Assembly (NCBI RefSeq): GCF_016918935.1
Contig: NZ_JAFFOB010000015.1
Location: 62,001 to 126,000 of the forward strand
Length of the DNA: 64,000 bases
Direction: 5' to 3'
Source of the DNA: Roseitranquillus sediminis
Lineage (GTDB): Bacteria; Pseudomonadota; Alphaproteobacteria; Rhodobacterales; Rhodobacteraceae
Positions 1-9,702 of the stretch are shown here, one piece after another; positions within the stretch are counted from its first letter, which is position 1; each line of letters starts with the position of its first letter. Both the position numbers and the translations under genes were made by a program. The notes beneath the pieces were generated by a model. It did no database searches. It was given only the letters and a program-made list of their open reading frames with translations, and was not told where the DNA came from.

Positions 1-192
1 TACTACCCGGGACGCCGCAATCGTTCCGCTGGCATGAGCGCGTTCCTTGGCCTCGCCAGCAAAATCGCTGCCCGCCGATGACGCGGCGATGACTTGCAGG
101 CCGAGCACGTCAGCCGAGATCGCCCAGCAGCGTCACAGGTGACAACCCTCGGAGGCTGAGCCAAGCCGAGCGCACCTACCGCGCCGGTCCCG
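1..192. other. Decayed sequence at window edge, no gene called
   Basis: No complete reading frame with a start, a ribosome site and a recognisable product is visible here. Short frames on the minus strand run off the left edge but are not convincing. The stretch is continuous with the frameshifted LysR remnant and is best read as non-functional DNA. Confidence 0.3.
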
Positions 193-750
193 TCAGATAT
201 TTGCCTCCCGCCCCTCATGATGTGGAGGAGGACGGCCACCCCAATCTGCGTCACCGAACTTCTCGACCATGATGGCGGTGAGCGCCTTGACCTTGTTCGG
301 AACCGGTGCCGCAGGTGGAGGCCGGACCACGTAGAGGCCGAGCACGGGAACTCCCACTCCGGCAGCAGTTGCACGAGTTCGCCCCGTCCGAGCGCGTGGC
401 CGGCGAGAAAGCCCGGCATCAGCGAGACACCGAGGCCCGCCACCACGGCGGCAAGCTCGGCGGGTACCGGTATCGGCTAGGAAGCGCCCGAGCGGGCGGA
501 TTGTGACGGTGCGGCCCTTCAGCTGGAACCGCCACGACGCGTCGCCGTGCGGAACCGTCTCGTGCCGGACGACGTCCTCCGGGCTCTCCGGCGTTCCGGC
601 GCGGGCGAGGTAGGCGGGCTCGCCACAAGGGCCGACCGCACCGGGGAGATGCGCCGCGCTACGAGGCTCGAGTCCTTCAGCTCGCCGAGACGGATCGCAG
701 CGTCGAACCCGTCGCCGACGAGGTGGACGAGGCGGTCGCTGTAGGATGTG
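193..750 (-). pseudogene. LysR-family regulator remnant (effector-binding domain only)
   Basis: Three frames must be joined to recover a LysR substrate-binding domain. The first gives SYSDRLVHLVGDGFDAAIRL near 690-750. The second gives SPAYLARAG and DASWRFQLKGR near 470-620. The third gives AELAAVVAGLGVSLMPGF and LVQLLPEWEFP near 350-465. A further shift near 340 returns to the LYVVRPPP and KVKALTAIMVEKFGD tail. The N-terminal helix-turn-helix half is absent. At least three frameshifts plus the truncation make this a pseudogene. An IS256-type fragment lies at its 5-prime side, so insertion or rearrangement probably removed the promoter and DNA-binding region. The original target is unknown. 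Confidence 0.8.
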
Positions 751-806
751 GCGATCGGTCACGTCCGTCAACGTGGTGGAATTTGCGAGATGGCCTGAGG
801 GCATGA

Positions 807-1160
807 TCAGGCGGCTTTCATCGTTATGCTGAGAATGGGGTCGACCTCGCCGGTGTCGATCTTCGAGAAGGCCTCGACCTGCACGTAGCGATGCTGGGTC
901 GCCCACTCGTCGTTCTGTTCGAACTGGACGGCGCCGACGAGGCGCGCGATCGAGGCTTCGTTCGGGAAGATCCCGACGACGTCGGCGCGACGCTTCACCT
1001 CCTTGTTCAGGCGCTCGATCGGGTTCGTGGAGTGCAGCTTGGTTCGGTGCTGTGCGGGGAAGGCCATGTAGGCCAGGACGTCGTGCTCGCTCTCGTCCAT
1101 GAGCGCGGCGAGCTTCGGCCAGCGCGCCCGGACCTGATGCGCCACCTGGATGCAAATGCG
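807..1160 (-). mobile_element. IS256/Mutator-type transposase C-terminal fragment
   Basis: The minus strand encodes about 117 residues of the C-terminal part of an IS256-family transposase. The diagnostic stretches are AYMAFPAQHRTKLHSTNPIE followed by RLNKEVKRRADVVGIFPNEA and LVGAVQFEQNDEW. Intact family members have about 400 residues, so roughly the first 70 percent is missing. The match breaks off near 1160, just before unrelated AT-richer sequence. The frame ends at a normal stop at 807. No terminal inverted repeats could be recognised. It is a dead remnant next to the LysR pseudogene and near tRNA-Gln. Confidence 0.8.
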
Positions 1161-1376
1161 CTCAGCCCACACCCGAAAAAGTAATGCAGATTAGGAGCTT
1201 CCAGATCCGTGTACTAAATCCCGAAGTATATAGCGCCAGAGACTATTCGCGGAGAGAGACGCATTTTGGCGGTCTGTGCGGGCCGCGTGGTATTCAGCCC
1301 GCCTTCTACAACCCTCGAAACACACGAGAAATTCTGCGCCTCGGGGGCGGTGGAGAAAGTGGTGGCTGAGTGAGAC

Positions 1377-1451
1377 TGGCTGGGGTGGTAGGATTCGAAC
1401 CTACGGTACACGGTACCAAAAACCGCTGCCTTACCACTTGGCTACACCCCA
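1377..1451 (-). tRNA. tRNA-Gln (UUG)
   Basis: The reverse complement folds as a full cloverleaf with CCA encoded. The acceptor stem TGGGGTG pairs with CACCCCA. The anticodon stem GCGGT/ACCGT encloses loop TTTTGGT with anticodon TTG. The T arm contains GGTTCGAATCC. The 3-prime end faces the decayed DNA at 1-1370, the usual orientation when elements have inserted at a tRNA gene. Confidence 0.95.
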
Positions 1452-1642
1452 ACGGTGCGGCGCCTTCTAGCGAAGCGGCGTGGGGAGGGCAAGGGGCGGA
1501 TTGGGGTGATGCAACCGATCCTGCGGAGCGTCGGTGGAAGGTCGGGGACTGCCGCCTTCCGTAGAGCTGCGACATCGGCGCAGTCGCCAAACGGCCTCTC
1601 GAGGCGTTGCCGGTCCGACAAGCCGGCGGTAGGAGAGCGGCG

Positions 1643-2242
1643 ATGGAAAGCATGGGTGATCTGAAGCGGCGACTCGGCTCCTGCACGCTCTGCGCAGACC
1701 GATTTGCCGCCACGGCCACGGGCCATGCGCCGCGTCCTGTGGTCTGGTTCGGCGGCCGGGCCCGTATCCTGATCGCCAGCCAGGCACCGGGGCTGCGGGT
1801 GCACGAGGCGCTGCGGCCATTCTGGGACCGCTCCGGCCAGCGCCTGCGCGACTGGCTGGGGATGGACGAGGCGACCTTCTACGACACCTCGCGTGTCGCG
1901 ATCGTGCCGATGGCGTTCTGCTTCCCCGGATACGACGCGAAGGGATCGGACCTTCCGCCGCCTCCGGGCTGCGCGCGCACCTGGCGCGACCCGATCCTGT
2001 CGCGGTTGTCCGGCCTGCGACTGACCGTGCTGATCGGCGGCCACGCGCAGCGCTGGCATCTGGGCGACGCGGCCAAGGGGGGCGTCACGCGGACAGTCGC
2101 CGCGTGGCGCGACTTACCGCCGGACGTCATCCCGCTGCCGCACCCGTCCTGGCGCAACACGGCCTGGCTCAAGCGCAACCCGTGGTTCGAGTCGGAGCTG
2201 CTGCCGGTGCTCCGACGACGGGTGGCGGAGGCGCTGGCGTGA
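1643..2242 (+). CDS. Uracil-DNA glycosylase family protein, 4Fe-4S type
   Basis: The 199-residue product matches the UDG superfamily, which removes uracil from DNA to start base-excision repair. Motif 1 is seen as ASQAPGLRVHEALRPFWDRS (45-64) and the second active-site motif as PHPSWRN near the C-terminus. Cysteines at 14 and 17, then 93 and 110, fit the CX2C-Xn-CX16C pattern of the [4Fe-4S] branch of the superfamily. The start at 1643 has AGGAG 8 nt upstream; an in-frame ATG at 1607 lacks one. It overlaps the next gene by 4 nt (GTGA), so the two are probably co-translated. The exact UDG class is uncertain. Confidence 0.8.
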   Translation: MESMGDLKRRLGSCTLCADRFAATATGHAPRPVVWFGGRARILIASQAPGLRVHEALRPFWDRSGQRLRDWLGMDEATFYDTSRVAIVPMAFCFPGYDAKGSDLPPPPGCARTWRDPILSRLSGLRLTVLIGGHAQRWHLGDAAKGGVTRTVAAWRDLPPDVIPLPHPSWRNTAWLKRNPWFESELLPVLRRRVAEALA

Positions 2243-3015
2243 CGGACCTCGCCGACGCGCTCGAGGCGATGGCGGCGTCCCCCGACGACGACGCGCTGCG
2301 GCTCCGCTTCTATGCGCGTCTGGCCGATTCTGAGGTCCATCTGCTTCTCGATGGCGAGGCGGAGGCGGGCCGGGTGGCGCCGCGGTCGATCGAACATGAC
2401 GGCCATCCCTTTGTCCTGGCCTTCACTTCGGAGGAGCGGCTGGCGGAGTTTGCGGCCAAGACCGTGGATCACGCGACGCTTTCGGGACGTGCCCTGGTCC
2501 AGATGCTGGTTGCTTCGGAGGCCGGACTGACGCTCGACCTTGGCATTTCTCCGGCGGGGACGATGCTCCCGCCCGAGGCTATTTCGTGGCTGGCGGGCAC
2601 GCTTCTGCATCGGCCGGCGGAGGTGAGCGAGCGTCCAGCCGAAGTGCGCCCGCCGCGGGACGTCCCGGACACGCTGCGCGAGGGGCTGGCGGCACGGCTC
2701 GCCGCGGCCGGGGGCCTGGCGCGGGAGGCGTGGCTTGCGGAGGCGCTCTACGAGGGGGGGCGGAAGGGCTGGCTTCTCCTCTTCGTCGACGCACCGGACG
2801 AACGGCGGCGGGCCCTGGCGCATGCGGTGGGCGAGGCGCTGACATTCTCGGGGCTGGAGGCGGGGGTGGTCGACGTCACCTTCGCCAAAGGCGACGACCC
2901 GCTGGTCGCGCGGCTGGCGCGGGTGGCGATGCTGATCGACCTGCCGAAGGCCGCACCCGCGGCCGCGCCGGCTGCGCCGGGACGCGATCCGGATCGGCCG
3001 CCGCGAGTGAGGTAG
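2239..3015 (+). CDS. SseB-family protein
   Basis: The 258-residue product carries an SseB N-terminal domain: LADALEAMAASPDDDALRLR at the start, then a region reading FVLAFTSEERLAEF and an aliphatic segment LTLDLGISPAG. SseB domains also occur in proteins of unrelated roles, and no enzymatic function is established. The GTG start at 2239 overlaps the UDG stop codon, giving translational coupling. The C-terminal half is Ala/Arg rich and less conserved, ending in a Pro/Ala tail. The gene converges on ghrA with only 4 bp between the stop codons. Confidence 0.7.
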   Translation: MTDLADALEAMAASPDDDALRLRFYARLADSEVHLLLDGEAEAGRVAPRSIEHDGHPFVLAFTSEERLAEFAAKTVDHATLSGRALVQMLVASEAGLTLDLGISPAGTMLPPEAISWLAGTLLHRPAEVSERPAEVRPPRDVPDTLREGLAARLAAAGGLAREAWLAEALYEGGRKGWLLLFVDAPDERRRALAHAVGEALTFSGLEAGVVDVTFAKGDDPLVARLARVAMLIDLPKAAPAAAPAAPGRDPDRPPRVR

Positions 3016-3019
3016 CGGG

Positions 3020-3949
3020 TCAGTAGCCCGCGTCGCGGTCGACGAGGTGCAGCAACGGCTCGCCGGCCTCGCCGCGACGCACGTTCTCGGCGATGACGCG
3101 CGAGGCCGTCGAGGGCCGCGTGGCCGAGGCGATGTGCGGCGTTACCGTGACCTTCGGGTGCGACCAGAACGGGTGATCGCCGGGCAGCGGTTCCTCACGG
3201 AACGTGTCGAGCGTGGCGTGGCCAAGTTGCCCGTCGTCAAGGGCGGCGAGCAGGGCGTCGTCGTCGATCAGCGCGCCGCGACCGGGGTTGATGACGACTG
3301 CCCCGCGCCGCATCCGCGAGATCGTCTGGGCGATCAGCAGGTTTTCCGTCGCCGCCGTCAGTGGCAGCAGCAGGACCACGATCTCGGACCGCGCGAGAAC
3401 GTCTTGCATGCCCGCCTCGCCGTGGTGGCAGGTGACGCCGTCCAGCGTGTGCGGCCGCCGGCTCCAGCCCGCGACGTCGAAGCCGAGCGCGGCGAGCGCT
3501 GAGGCGCAGGCGGCGCCGAGCGCGCCGAGGCCCAGCACGCCCACCTTCCGCTCCGGCGCCAGCGGCGGTACGTCGTGCGGCCAGTCGCCGCCGAGGCCGC
3601 GGACGTGCGGGTCCATCCCCAGATGGTGCCGCAGGACATGACCCGTCACGTACTCGACCATCCCCTGCGTCAGCCCGCGGTCCACCATGCGGGCGAGCGG
3701 GACGGTCAGCGTCGGGTTCGGCGCGATGTCCTCGACGCCCGCCCAGAGGTTCAGCACGGCCTTGAGGCGGATGAAAGGCCGGAAATCATCAATGCCGCTG
3801 TTCGGCGCATAGATGATGTAGTCGACCTGATCCGGCGGCGCCTCGGTCGTCAGCTTCACGTCCACGCCGGCCTCGGCCAGTGCCTCGCGCAGCGGGCGCT
3901 CGTACTCGCGCCAGCGCGCTGGCTTCGCGGCGAAGAGGACCGTTGTCAT
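3020..3949 (-). CDS. ghrA: Glyoxylate/hydroxypyruvate reductase A-type D-2-hydroxyacid dehydrogenase
   Basis: The 309-residue protein is a D-isomer-specific 2-hydroxyacid dehydrogenase of the GhrA type, reducing glyoxylate or hydroxypyruvate with NADPH. The Rossmann motif GLGALG is at 140-145. The catalytic triad candidates are Arg224 in NPGRGALID, Glu253 in DTFREEPLPGDHPFW and His272 in TPHIAS. The start ATG at 3949 overlaps the rodA stop (ATGA), so it is the last gene of the mre-mrdA-rodA transcript. Its metabolic link to the elongasome genes is not obvious. Substrate preference within the family is inferred from overall similarity. Confidence 0.85.
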   Translation of the reverse strand: MTTVLFAAKPARWREYERPLREALAEAGVDVKLTTEAPPDQVDYIIYAPNSGIDDFRPFIRLKAVLNLWAGVEDIAPNPTLTVPLARMVDRGLTQGMVEYVTGHVLRHHLGMDPHVRGLGGDWPHDVPPLAPERKVGVLGLGALGAACASALAALGFDVAGWSRRPHTLDGVTCHHGEAGMQDVLARSEIVVLLLPLTAATENLLIAQTISRMRRGAVVINPGRGALIDDDALLAALDDGQLGHATLDTFREEPLPGDHPFWSHPKVTVTPHIASATRPSTASRVIAENVRRGEAGEPLLHLVDRDAGY

Positions 3950-5091
3950 CGGCCGCGCGGCCGGTGGACGTGGGCGCTCTGCACCAGGCCGAACGCTGCC
4001 ATCAGGACGAGCATCGCGGAGCCGCCGTAGCTGACCAGCGGCAGGGGGACGCCGACGACGGGCGCGAGGCCCATCACCATGCTCATGTTGATCGCGAAGT
4101 AGAGAAACAGGGTAGCGCCGACCCCGAGCGTCAGAAGCGCGCTGAAGCGGTCGCGCATGGCGAGCGCGGAGGTGATGCAGAACACGATGATGAGACCGTA
4201 GAGCGAGAGAAGGGAAAGGCTGCCGATGAACCCGAACTCCTCGGCGAGCGTGGTGAAGATGAAGTCCGTGTGCTTCTCGGGCAGGAAATTCAACCGGCTC
4301 TGGGTGCCCTGCATGAATCCCCGCCCCGTCAGCCCGCCGGAGCCGAGCGCGATCTTGGACTGCGTGATGTGATAGCCCGACCCGAGCGGGTCCGACGCCG
4401 GGTCGAGGAAGGTGTCGATGCGCCGGAACTGGTAGTCCTTGAGGAGCTGCCACGGCGTTCCCCGCGAGGCAAGGACCGTGTAGACGAGGCCGCCCGCCGC
4501 AGCGGCCACCGCGCCGAAGTATAGCCAGCTGACGCCCGCGAGGAACATCACGATCCCGCCGCCGGCGAGGAGCAACAGTGCCGTCCCGAGGTCCGGTTGC
4601 TGCAGCACGATCGCCGTGGGCACCAGGATGATGGTGATCGGCAGGAGGACCCAGAGCGGGCGCGATACACGCTCGACCGGCAGCCAGTCGTAATAGGCCG
4701 CGAGCAGCATCACGAGCGTGATCTTGGCCAGCTCGCTCGGCTGCAGCCGGAAGAAGCCGAGGTCGATCCACCGCTGCGCGCCCATGCCTGTGACGCCGAA
4801 GAATTCCACGGCGAGCAGGAGCGTCAGCGAGACGAGATAGGCCAGCGCCGACACGTTCCGCCAGAACCAGATCGGCACCATCGCCACGACGAACATCACC
4901 AGGAGGCCGAGCAGGAAGCGCTTCATCTGCGGCTCGGCCCACGGCTGCATCGATCCGCCGGCGACGGAATAGAGCATCAGGAAGCCGGTGCAGGCGACCG
5001 TGACCAGCAGGATCACGATCGGCCAATTCATGTAGAGGATCTTGCGGGCGCCCGAGGGAACGGTCGCGACGGTATATTCGAGATAGCTCAC
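3946..5091 (-). CDS. rodA: Peptidoglycan glycosyltransferase RodA
   Basis: The 381-residue polytopic membrane protein is a SEDS-family glycan polymerase that works with PBP2 in lateral wall growth. Family signatures visible are QPDLGTALLLLAGG in the middle, the loop WQLLKDYQFRRIDTFLDP, and DFIFTTLAEEFGFIGSL. About ten hydrophobic segments are spread along the chain. It lies directly downstream of mrdA with a 4-nt overlap. The order mreB-mreC-mreD-mrdA-rodA is the standard elongasome block. Confidence 0.95.
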   Translation of the reverse strand: MSYLEYTVATVPSGARKILYMNWPIVILLVTVACTGFLMLYSVAGGSMQPWAEPQMKRFLLGLLVMFVVAMVPIWFWRNVSALAYLVSLTLLLAVEFFGVTGMGAQRWIDLGFFRLQPSELAKITLVMLLAAYYDWLPVERVSRPLWVLLPITIILVPTAIVLQQPDLGTALLLLAGGGIVMFLAGVSWLYFGAVAAAAGGLVYTVLASRGTPWQLLKDYQFRRIDTFLDPASDPLGSGYHITQSKIALGSGGLTGRGFMQGTQSRLNFLPEKHTDFIFTTLAEEFGFIGSLSLLSLYGLIIVFCITSALAMRDRFSALLTLGVGATLFLYFAINMSMVMGLAPVVGVPLPLVSYGGSAMLVLMAAFGLVQSAHVHRPRGR

Positions 5092-7034
5092 GCGCGGCTC
5101 CGCCCCGGCTCCTGCGCAGACATTGGCCTCAGGGGCAGCGCCTCCTGCTGCTCGCGGATCTCCTCGCGCTGCGCTGCCGGGTAGGCCTCGAGCGGCGGGA
5201 CCGCGCCGTCATGCAGCGCCGCGAGCATCACGTCGCGCGCGACCGGCGCCGCCACGGCCGAACCGCCGCCGCCATGCTCGATCACCACCGACACGGCGTA
5301 GCGCGGTGCATCGTAGGGCGCGTAGCCGACAAAGAGCGCGTGGTCGCGTCGCTCCCACGGCAGATCTTCGTTGCGAAACACACCGCGTGCCCGCTCGGCG
5401 GCTGTGATGTTGCGCACCTGGCTGGTGCCGGTCTTGCCCGCCATTCGCAGCGCCTCGACCTCGATCCGCGTCCGGTATGCCGTGCCACGGCTCGTGTTCG
5501 AGACGGCGTACATTCCGCGTCGCACCGCCTGGAGATGCGCGTCGCTTGCGGCGAGGGGGCCGTCCTCGACCACGTCGGTCTCGACGCCGCCGATCGACTT
5601 GACCAGCCGCGGCTGCACCGCCCTGCCGGAGGCGACCCGCGCCGTCATCACGGCGAGCTGCAGCGGCGAGGCGAGAACGAAGCCCTGGCCGATGGAGGCG
5701 TTGAGCGTGTCGCCCGGCATCCAGTCCTCGCCGCGCCGCAGCCGCTTCCACTCCCGTGTCGGCGTCAGGCCCTCGGCCACTGCCGACATCGGCAGGTCAT
5801 GTCGCACGCCGAGGCCGAAGCGGTTCGCGACCTCGGAGATCTTGTCTATGCCGCAGCGGTTCGCGACCTCGTAGAAATAGACGTCGCAGCTCTGCTGGAG
5901 CGCGTCGTGCAGGTTCATGTGGCCATGTCCGCCGCTCTTCCAGCAGTGGAAGCGGCGTCCGCCGGAGTTGAGGTAGCCGGGGCACCAGACGGTGCTGTCG
6001 TAGCCTGCGGCGCCAGCCTCGAGCGCCGCGATGGCGGTCACGAGCTTGAAGGTCGAGCCGGGGGGGTAGGTACCCTGCACGGTCTTGTTGGCGAGAGGGC
6101 GGTACATGTTCTCGGTCAACGCCGAGTAGTCGGTCGTCGAGATGCCGCGCACGAAGAGGTTCGGATCGAAGCCGGGGGCCGATCCGATGGCCAGGATGTC
6201 GCCGTTCCAGACGTCCATCACCACCGCCGCGCCGCTTTCACCGGCAAGCCGCGCCTGGACGAAATTCTGCAGTCGGTGGTCCACGGTGAGCTGCAGGTCG
6301 GCCCCCGCGGTGCCGTCGTGCCGCTCGAGCTCGCGCATCACTCGGCCGGCTGCGTTGACCTCGATCCGGCGCGAGCCGGCCTTGCCCCGCAGAAGGTGCT
6401 CGAGCTTGTTCTCGACACCCGTCTTGCCAATCTGGAACTTCGGGATCTGCAGCAGCGGGTCCGGGTCCTCAACGCGCGAGAGGTCGTAGTCGCTGACCGG
6501 GCCGACATAGCCGACGACGTGGCTGAAGTCCTCGCTCATCGGATAGTGGCGCGACTGGCCGACCTCGGTGGTGACGCCGGGCAGGGCAGGGGTGTTCACG
6601 GCAACCTCGGCAATGTCCTCCCAGCTCAGCCGGTCGGCCAGCGTCACCGGAACGAAGGGGCTGCGGCGGTGCATCTCGCGCAGCGAGCGCTCGAGTTCGG
6701 CCTCGTCGAGGTGCACCAGCCGGCGCAGGCGGTCCACGACCTCGTCCACGTCGCCCGCATCCTCGCGCACGATGACGATGCGGTAGTTCTGCGCGTTCTC
6801 GGCCACGACGACGCCGTTGCGGTCGAAGATCAGCCCGCGCGCCGGGGCGATCAGACGCATGTTGATCCGGTTTTCCTCGGCGAGGAGGCGGAACTCTTCC
6901 GCCTGGTCGACCTGCATATGCCGCATGCGGAATCCAAGGCCGGCCATGAGAGCGGCCTGTGCGCCACCTAGGATCAGGGCGCGGCGGTTGATCCGGCGGG
7001 CGCTGAGGGCGCTGTCTGCAAAATTACGTTTCAC
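5088..7034 (-). CDS. mrdA: Penicillin-binding protein 2 (D,D-transpeptidase)
   Basis: The 648-residue class B PBP cross-links peptidoglycan during cell elongation and partners with RodA. A signal-anchor helix lies at about 18-38 and the dimerisation/pedestal domain follows, with ARGLIFDRNGVVVAEN at 65-80. The transpeptidase motifs are complete: STFK 327-330 with nucleophile Ser327, SCD 382-384, and KTG 534-536. The start is GTG at 7034, giving VKRNFADSAL, which overlaps the mreD stop by 4 nt. Upstream in-frame codons would run deep into mreD and are rejected. Confidence 0.95.
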   Translation of the reverse strand: MKRNFADSALSARRINRRALILGGAQAALMAGLGFRMRHMQVDQAEEFRLLAEENRINMRLIAPARGLIFDRNGVVVAENAQNYRIVIVREDAGDVDEVVDRLRRLVHLDEAELERSLREMHRRSPFVPVTLADRLSWEDIAEVAVNTPALPGVTTEVGQSRHYPMSEDFSHVVGYVGPVSDYDLSRVEDPDPLLQIPKFQIGKTGVENKLEHLLRGKAGSRRIEVNAAGRVMRELERHDGTAGADLQLTVDHRLQNFVQARLAGESGAAVVMDVWNGDILAIGSAPGFDPNLFVRGISTTDYSALTENMYRPLANKTVQGTYPPGSTFKLVTAIAALEAGAAGYDSTVWCPGYLNSGGRRFHCWKSGGHGHMNLHDALQQSCDVYFYEVANRCGIDKISEVANRFGLGVRHDLPMSAVAEGLTPTREWKRLRRGEDWMPGDTLNASIGQGFVLASPLQLAVMTARVASGRAVQPRLVKSIGGVETDVVEDGPLAASDAHLQAVRRGMYAVSNTSRGTAYRTRIEVEALRMAGKTGTSQVRNITAAERARGVFRNEDLPWERRDHALFVGYAPYDAPRYAVSVVIEHGGGGSAVAAPVARDVMLAALHDGAVPPLEAYPAAQREEIREQQEALPLRPMSAQEPGRSRA

Positions 7035-7570
7035 AGCCGGTGCCCCAGAGCGTCGACCTCGCCCGGCGCCGCCTTGCGCAGCTTGAAAACAAGGACCGAG
7101 AGCGCCACCACGACAGGGTAGACCGCAGCCGATACCAGCGCCTGCAGCAGGAGCGATCCCAGTCCCGGATGCGCCACCACGAAGAGGCTGAGCGCCAGCC
7201 AGTACGCGAAGGCGATCGCCACCAGCACCGCGCTCGCCAGCAGCCACTCCATGACGAAGGGCAGGTCGCGAATGAGGCTCTCGCGCGAGCGCAGGAACTC
7301 CGCCCCGAGGACGACGAGCGCCGTCCAGAGGCCGAGCGGTCTGAGGCCCACGATATCGGTCAAGAGGACGACGGCGGCGAGGAGCAACGGCGGTACGTAG
7401 TCCGGCCGCCGGAGAATCCATGCAAAGGCGACCACCACCGGCAGCTCGGGACCGGGCACACCGCTCGTCCCGTCGCCGAGCGGCAGCAGTGCGGCGCCGA
7501 TCGTGACAAGCGCGACGGCCACGTAGAGCCCGCGGTAGGACCAGCGGCGGGTGGTGAGCGTCTCAGCCAT
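7031..7570 (-). CDS. mreD: Rod shape-determining protein MreD
   Basis: The 179-residue hydrophobic protein has five or six predicted membrane segments. Its position between mreC and mrdA and its length fit MreD, the inner-membrane component of the elongasome. Sequence conservation in this family is weak, so the call leans on context. It overlaps mreC by 8 nt and mrdA by 4 nt. Confidence 0.88.
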   Translation of the reverse strand: MAETLTTRRWSYRGLYVAVALVTIGAALLPLGDGTSGVPGPELPVVVAFAWILRRPDYVPPLLLAAVVLLTDIVGLRPLGLWTALVVLGAEFLRSRESLIRDLPFVMEWLLASAVLVAIAFAYWLALSLFVVAHPGLGSLLLQALVSAAVYPVVVALSVLVFKLRKAAPGEVDALGHRL

Positions 7571-8489
7571 CGGCCGGCTCCGCAGTGGCGGCGCCGAGCT
7601 CGAGCAGGGTCGTCGGCCCGGGAAACTCCGGCGGTGGTGGCGCCAGCAGCTCGACAGGCCCCTGCGGCGTCTCGCCCTCGGGCCGGCGCAGCACGCGCAG
7701 GAATTCGAGCCGCCTGTAGTCGGCGGAGAGCCGCACGCGCAGCCGCCGGTCCGCGTCCATCACCACCTGTCCCACGAGCAGGCCCGCGGGAAAGACCTTG
7801 CCGTCGCCTGAGCTCACGATGCGGTCACCGGGCTTCACCAGCTCCGGCGACTCGAGAAAGCTAAGCGGCGGCAACGCGCTGTTGTCTCCGGCGAGGATCG
7901 CGCGCTGGCCGGATGGCTGGACCGTAACCGGCACCCGGCTGCCGGGGTCTGTCAGCATGATGACGCGGGACGAGGTCTGCCCGACCCCGGCAATCCGCCC
8001 GACAAGGCCTAGGCCGTCGGTCGTGGCCCAGCCGTCGCGGATGCCGTCGCGCGCACCGACGTTCAGCAGGACTGACTGCCGGAATGGCGAGCCGGTGTCG
8101 GCGATGACGACGCCGGTCACGTAGGTGAGTTTGGGGTCGAGCCGAACCTTGTTGAGGTCGAGGAGCTTGGCGTTCTCCTGCTCGAGCTGCAACGCCGCCT
8201 CCTTCCACGCCTTCATCTGCTGGAGCTCGCGGCGGAGCTGCCGGTTCTGCTCGTAGATGTTGGTGTAGCTCTCAAAGTTGTCGACCATCGTGGCGATGCG
8301 CGAGACCGGTCCCAGCGCCCAACCGAAACTGGGCACCACCTGGTCGATGACCGCGGCGCGAAATCGCTCGGCCCGCGGCCCATCGATGCGCCAGAACAGG
8401 AAGAGCGCGAACAGGATCAGCACGAGCAGACCAATCAGGATGCGCCTGATCGGGCTTTCGTAGTCGATGCCGCGGGTGTCTCTCGCCAT
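7563..8489 (-). CDS. mreC: Rod shape-determining protein MreC
   Basis: The 308-residue protein has a short cytoplasmic N-terminus, one membrane helix (IGLLVLILFALFLFW, about 18-32), a coiled coil (residues about 70-115, rich in Glu/Gln/Leu), and a periplasmic beta-rich domain with VVIADTGSPFRQSVLLNVGA and GDRIVSSGDGKVFPAGLLVG. This is the normal MreC layout; it activates PBP2-RodA. The gene starts 26 nt after the mreB stop and overlaps mreD. The tail is Pro/Glu rich. Confidence 0.93.
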   Translation of the reverse strand: MARDTRGIDYESPIRRILIGLLVLILFALFLFWRIDGPRAERFRAAVIDQVVPSFGWALGPVSRIATMVDNFESYTNIYEQNRQLRRELQQMKAWKEAALQLEQENAKLLDLNKVRLDPKLTYVTGVVIADTGSPFRQSVLLNVGARDGIRDGWATTDGLGLVGRIAGVGQTSSRVIMLTDPGSRVPVTVQPSGQRAILAGDNSALPPLSFLESPELVKPGDRIVSSGDGKVFPAGLLVGQVVMDADRRLRVRLSADYRRLEFLRVLRRPEGETPQGPVELLAPPPPEFPGPTTLLELGAATAEPADG

Positions 8490-8514
8490 GTCGCCCCCGA
8501 GGGGATATGCCGCG

Positions 8515-9702
<1,188 letters not shown>

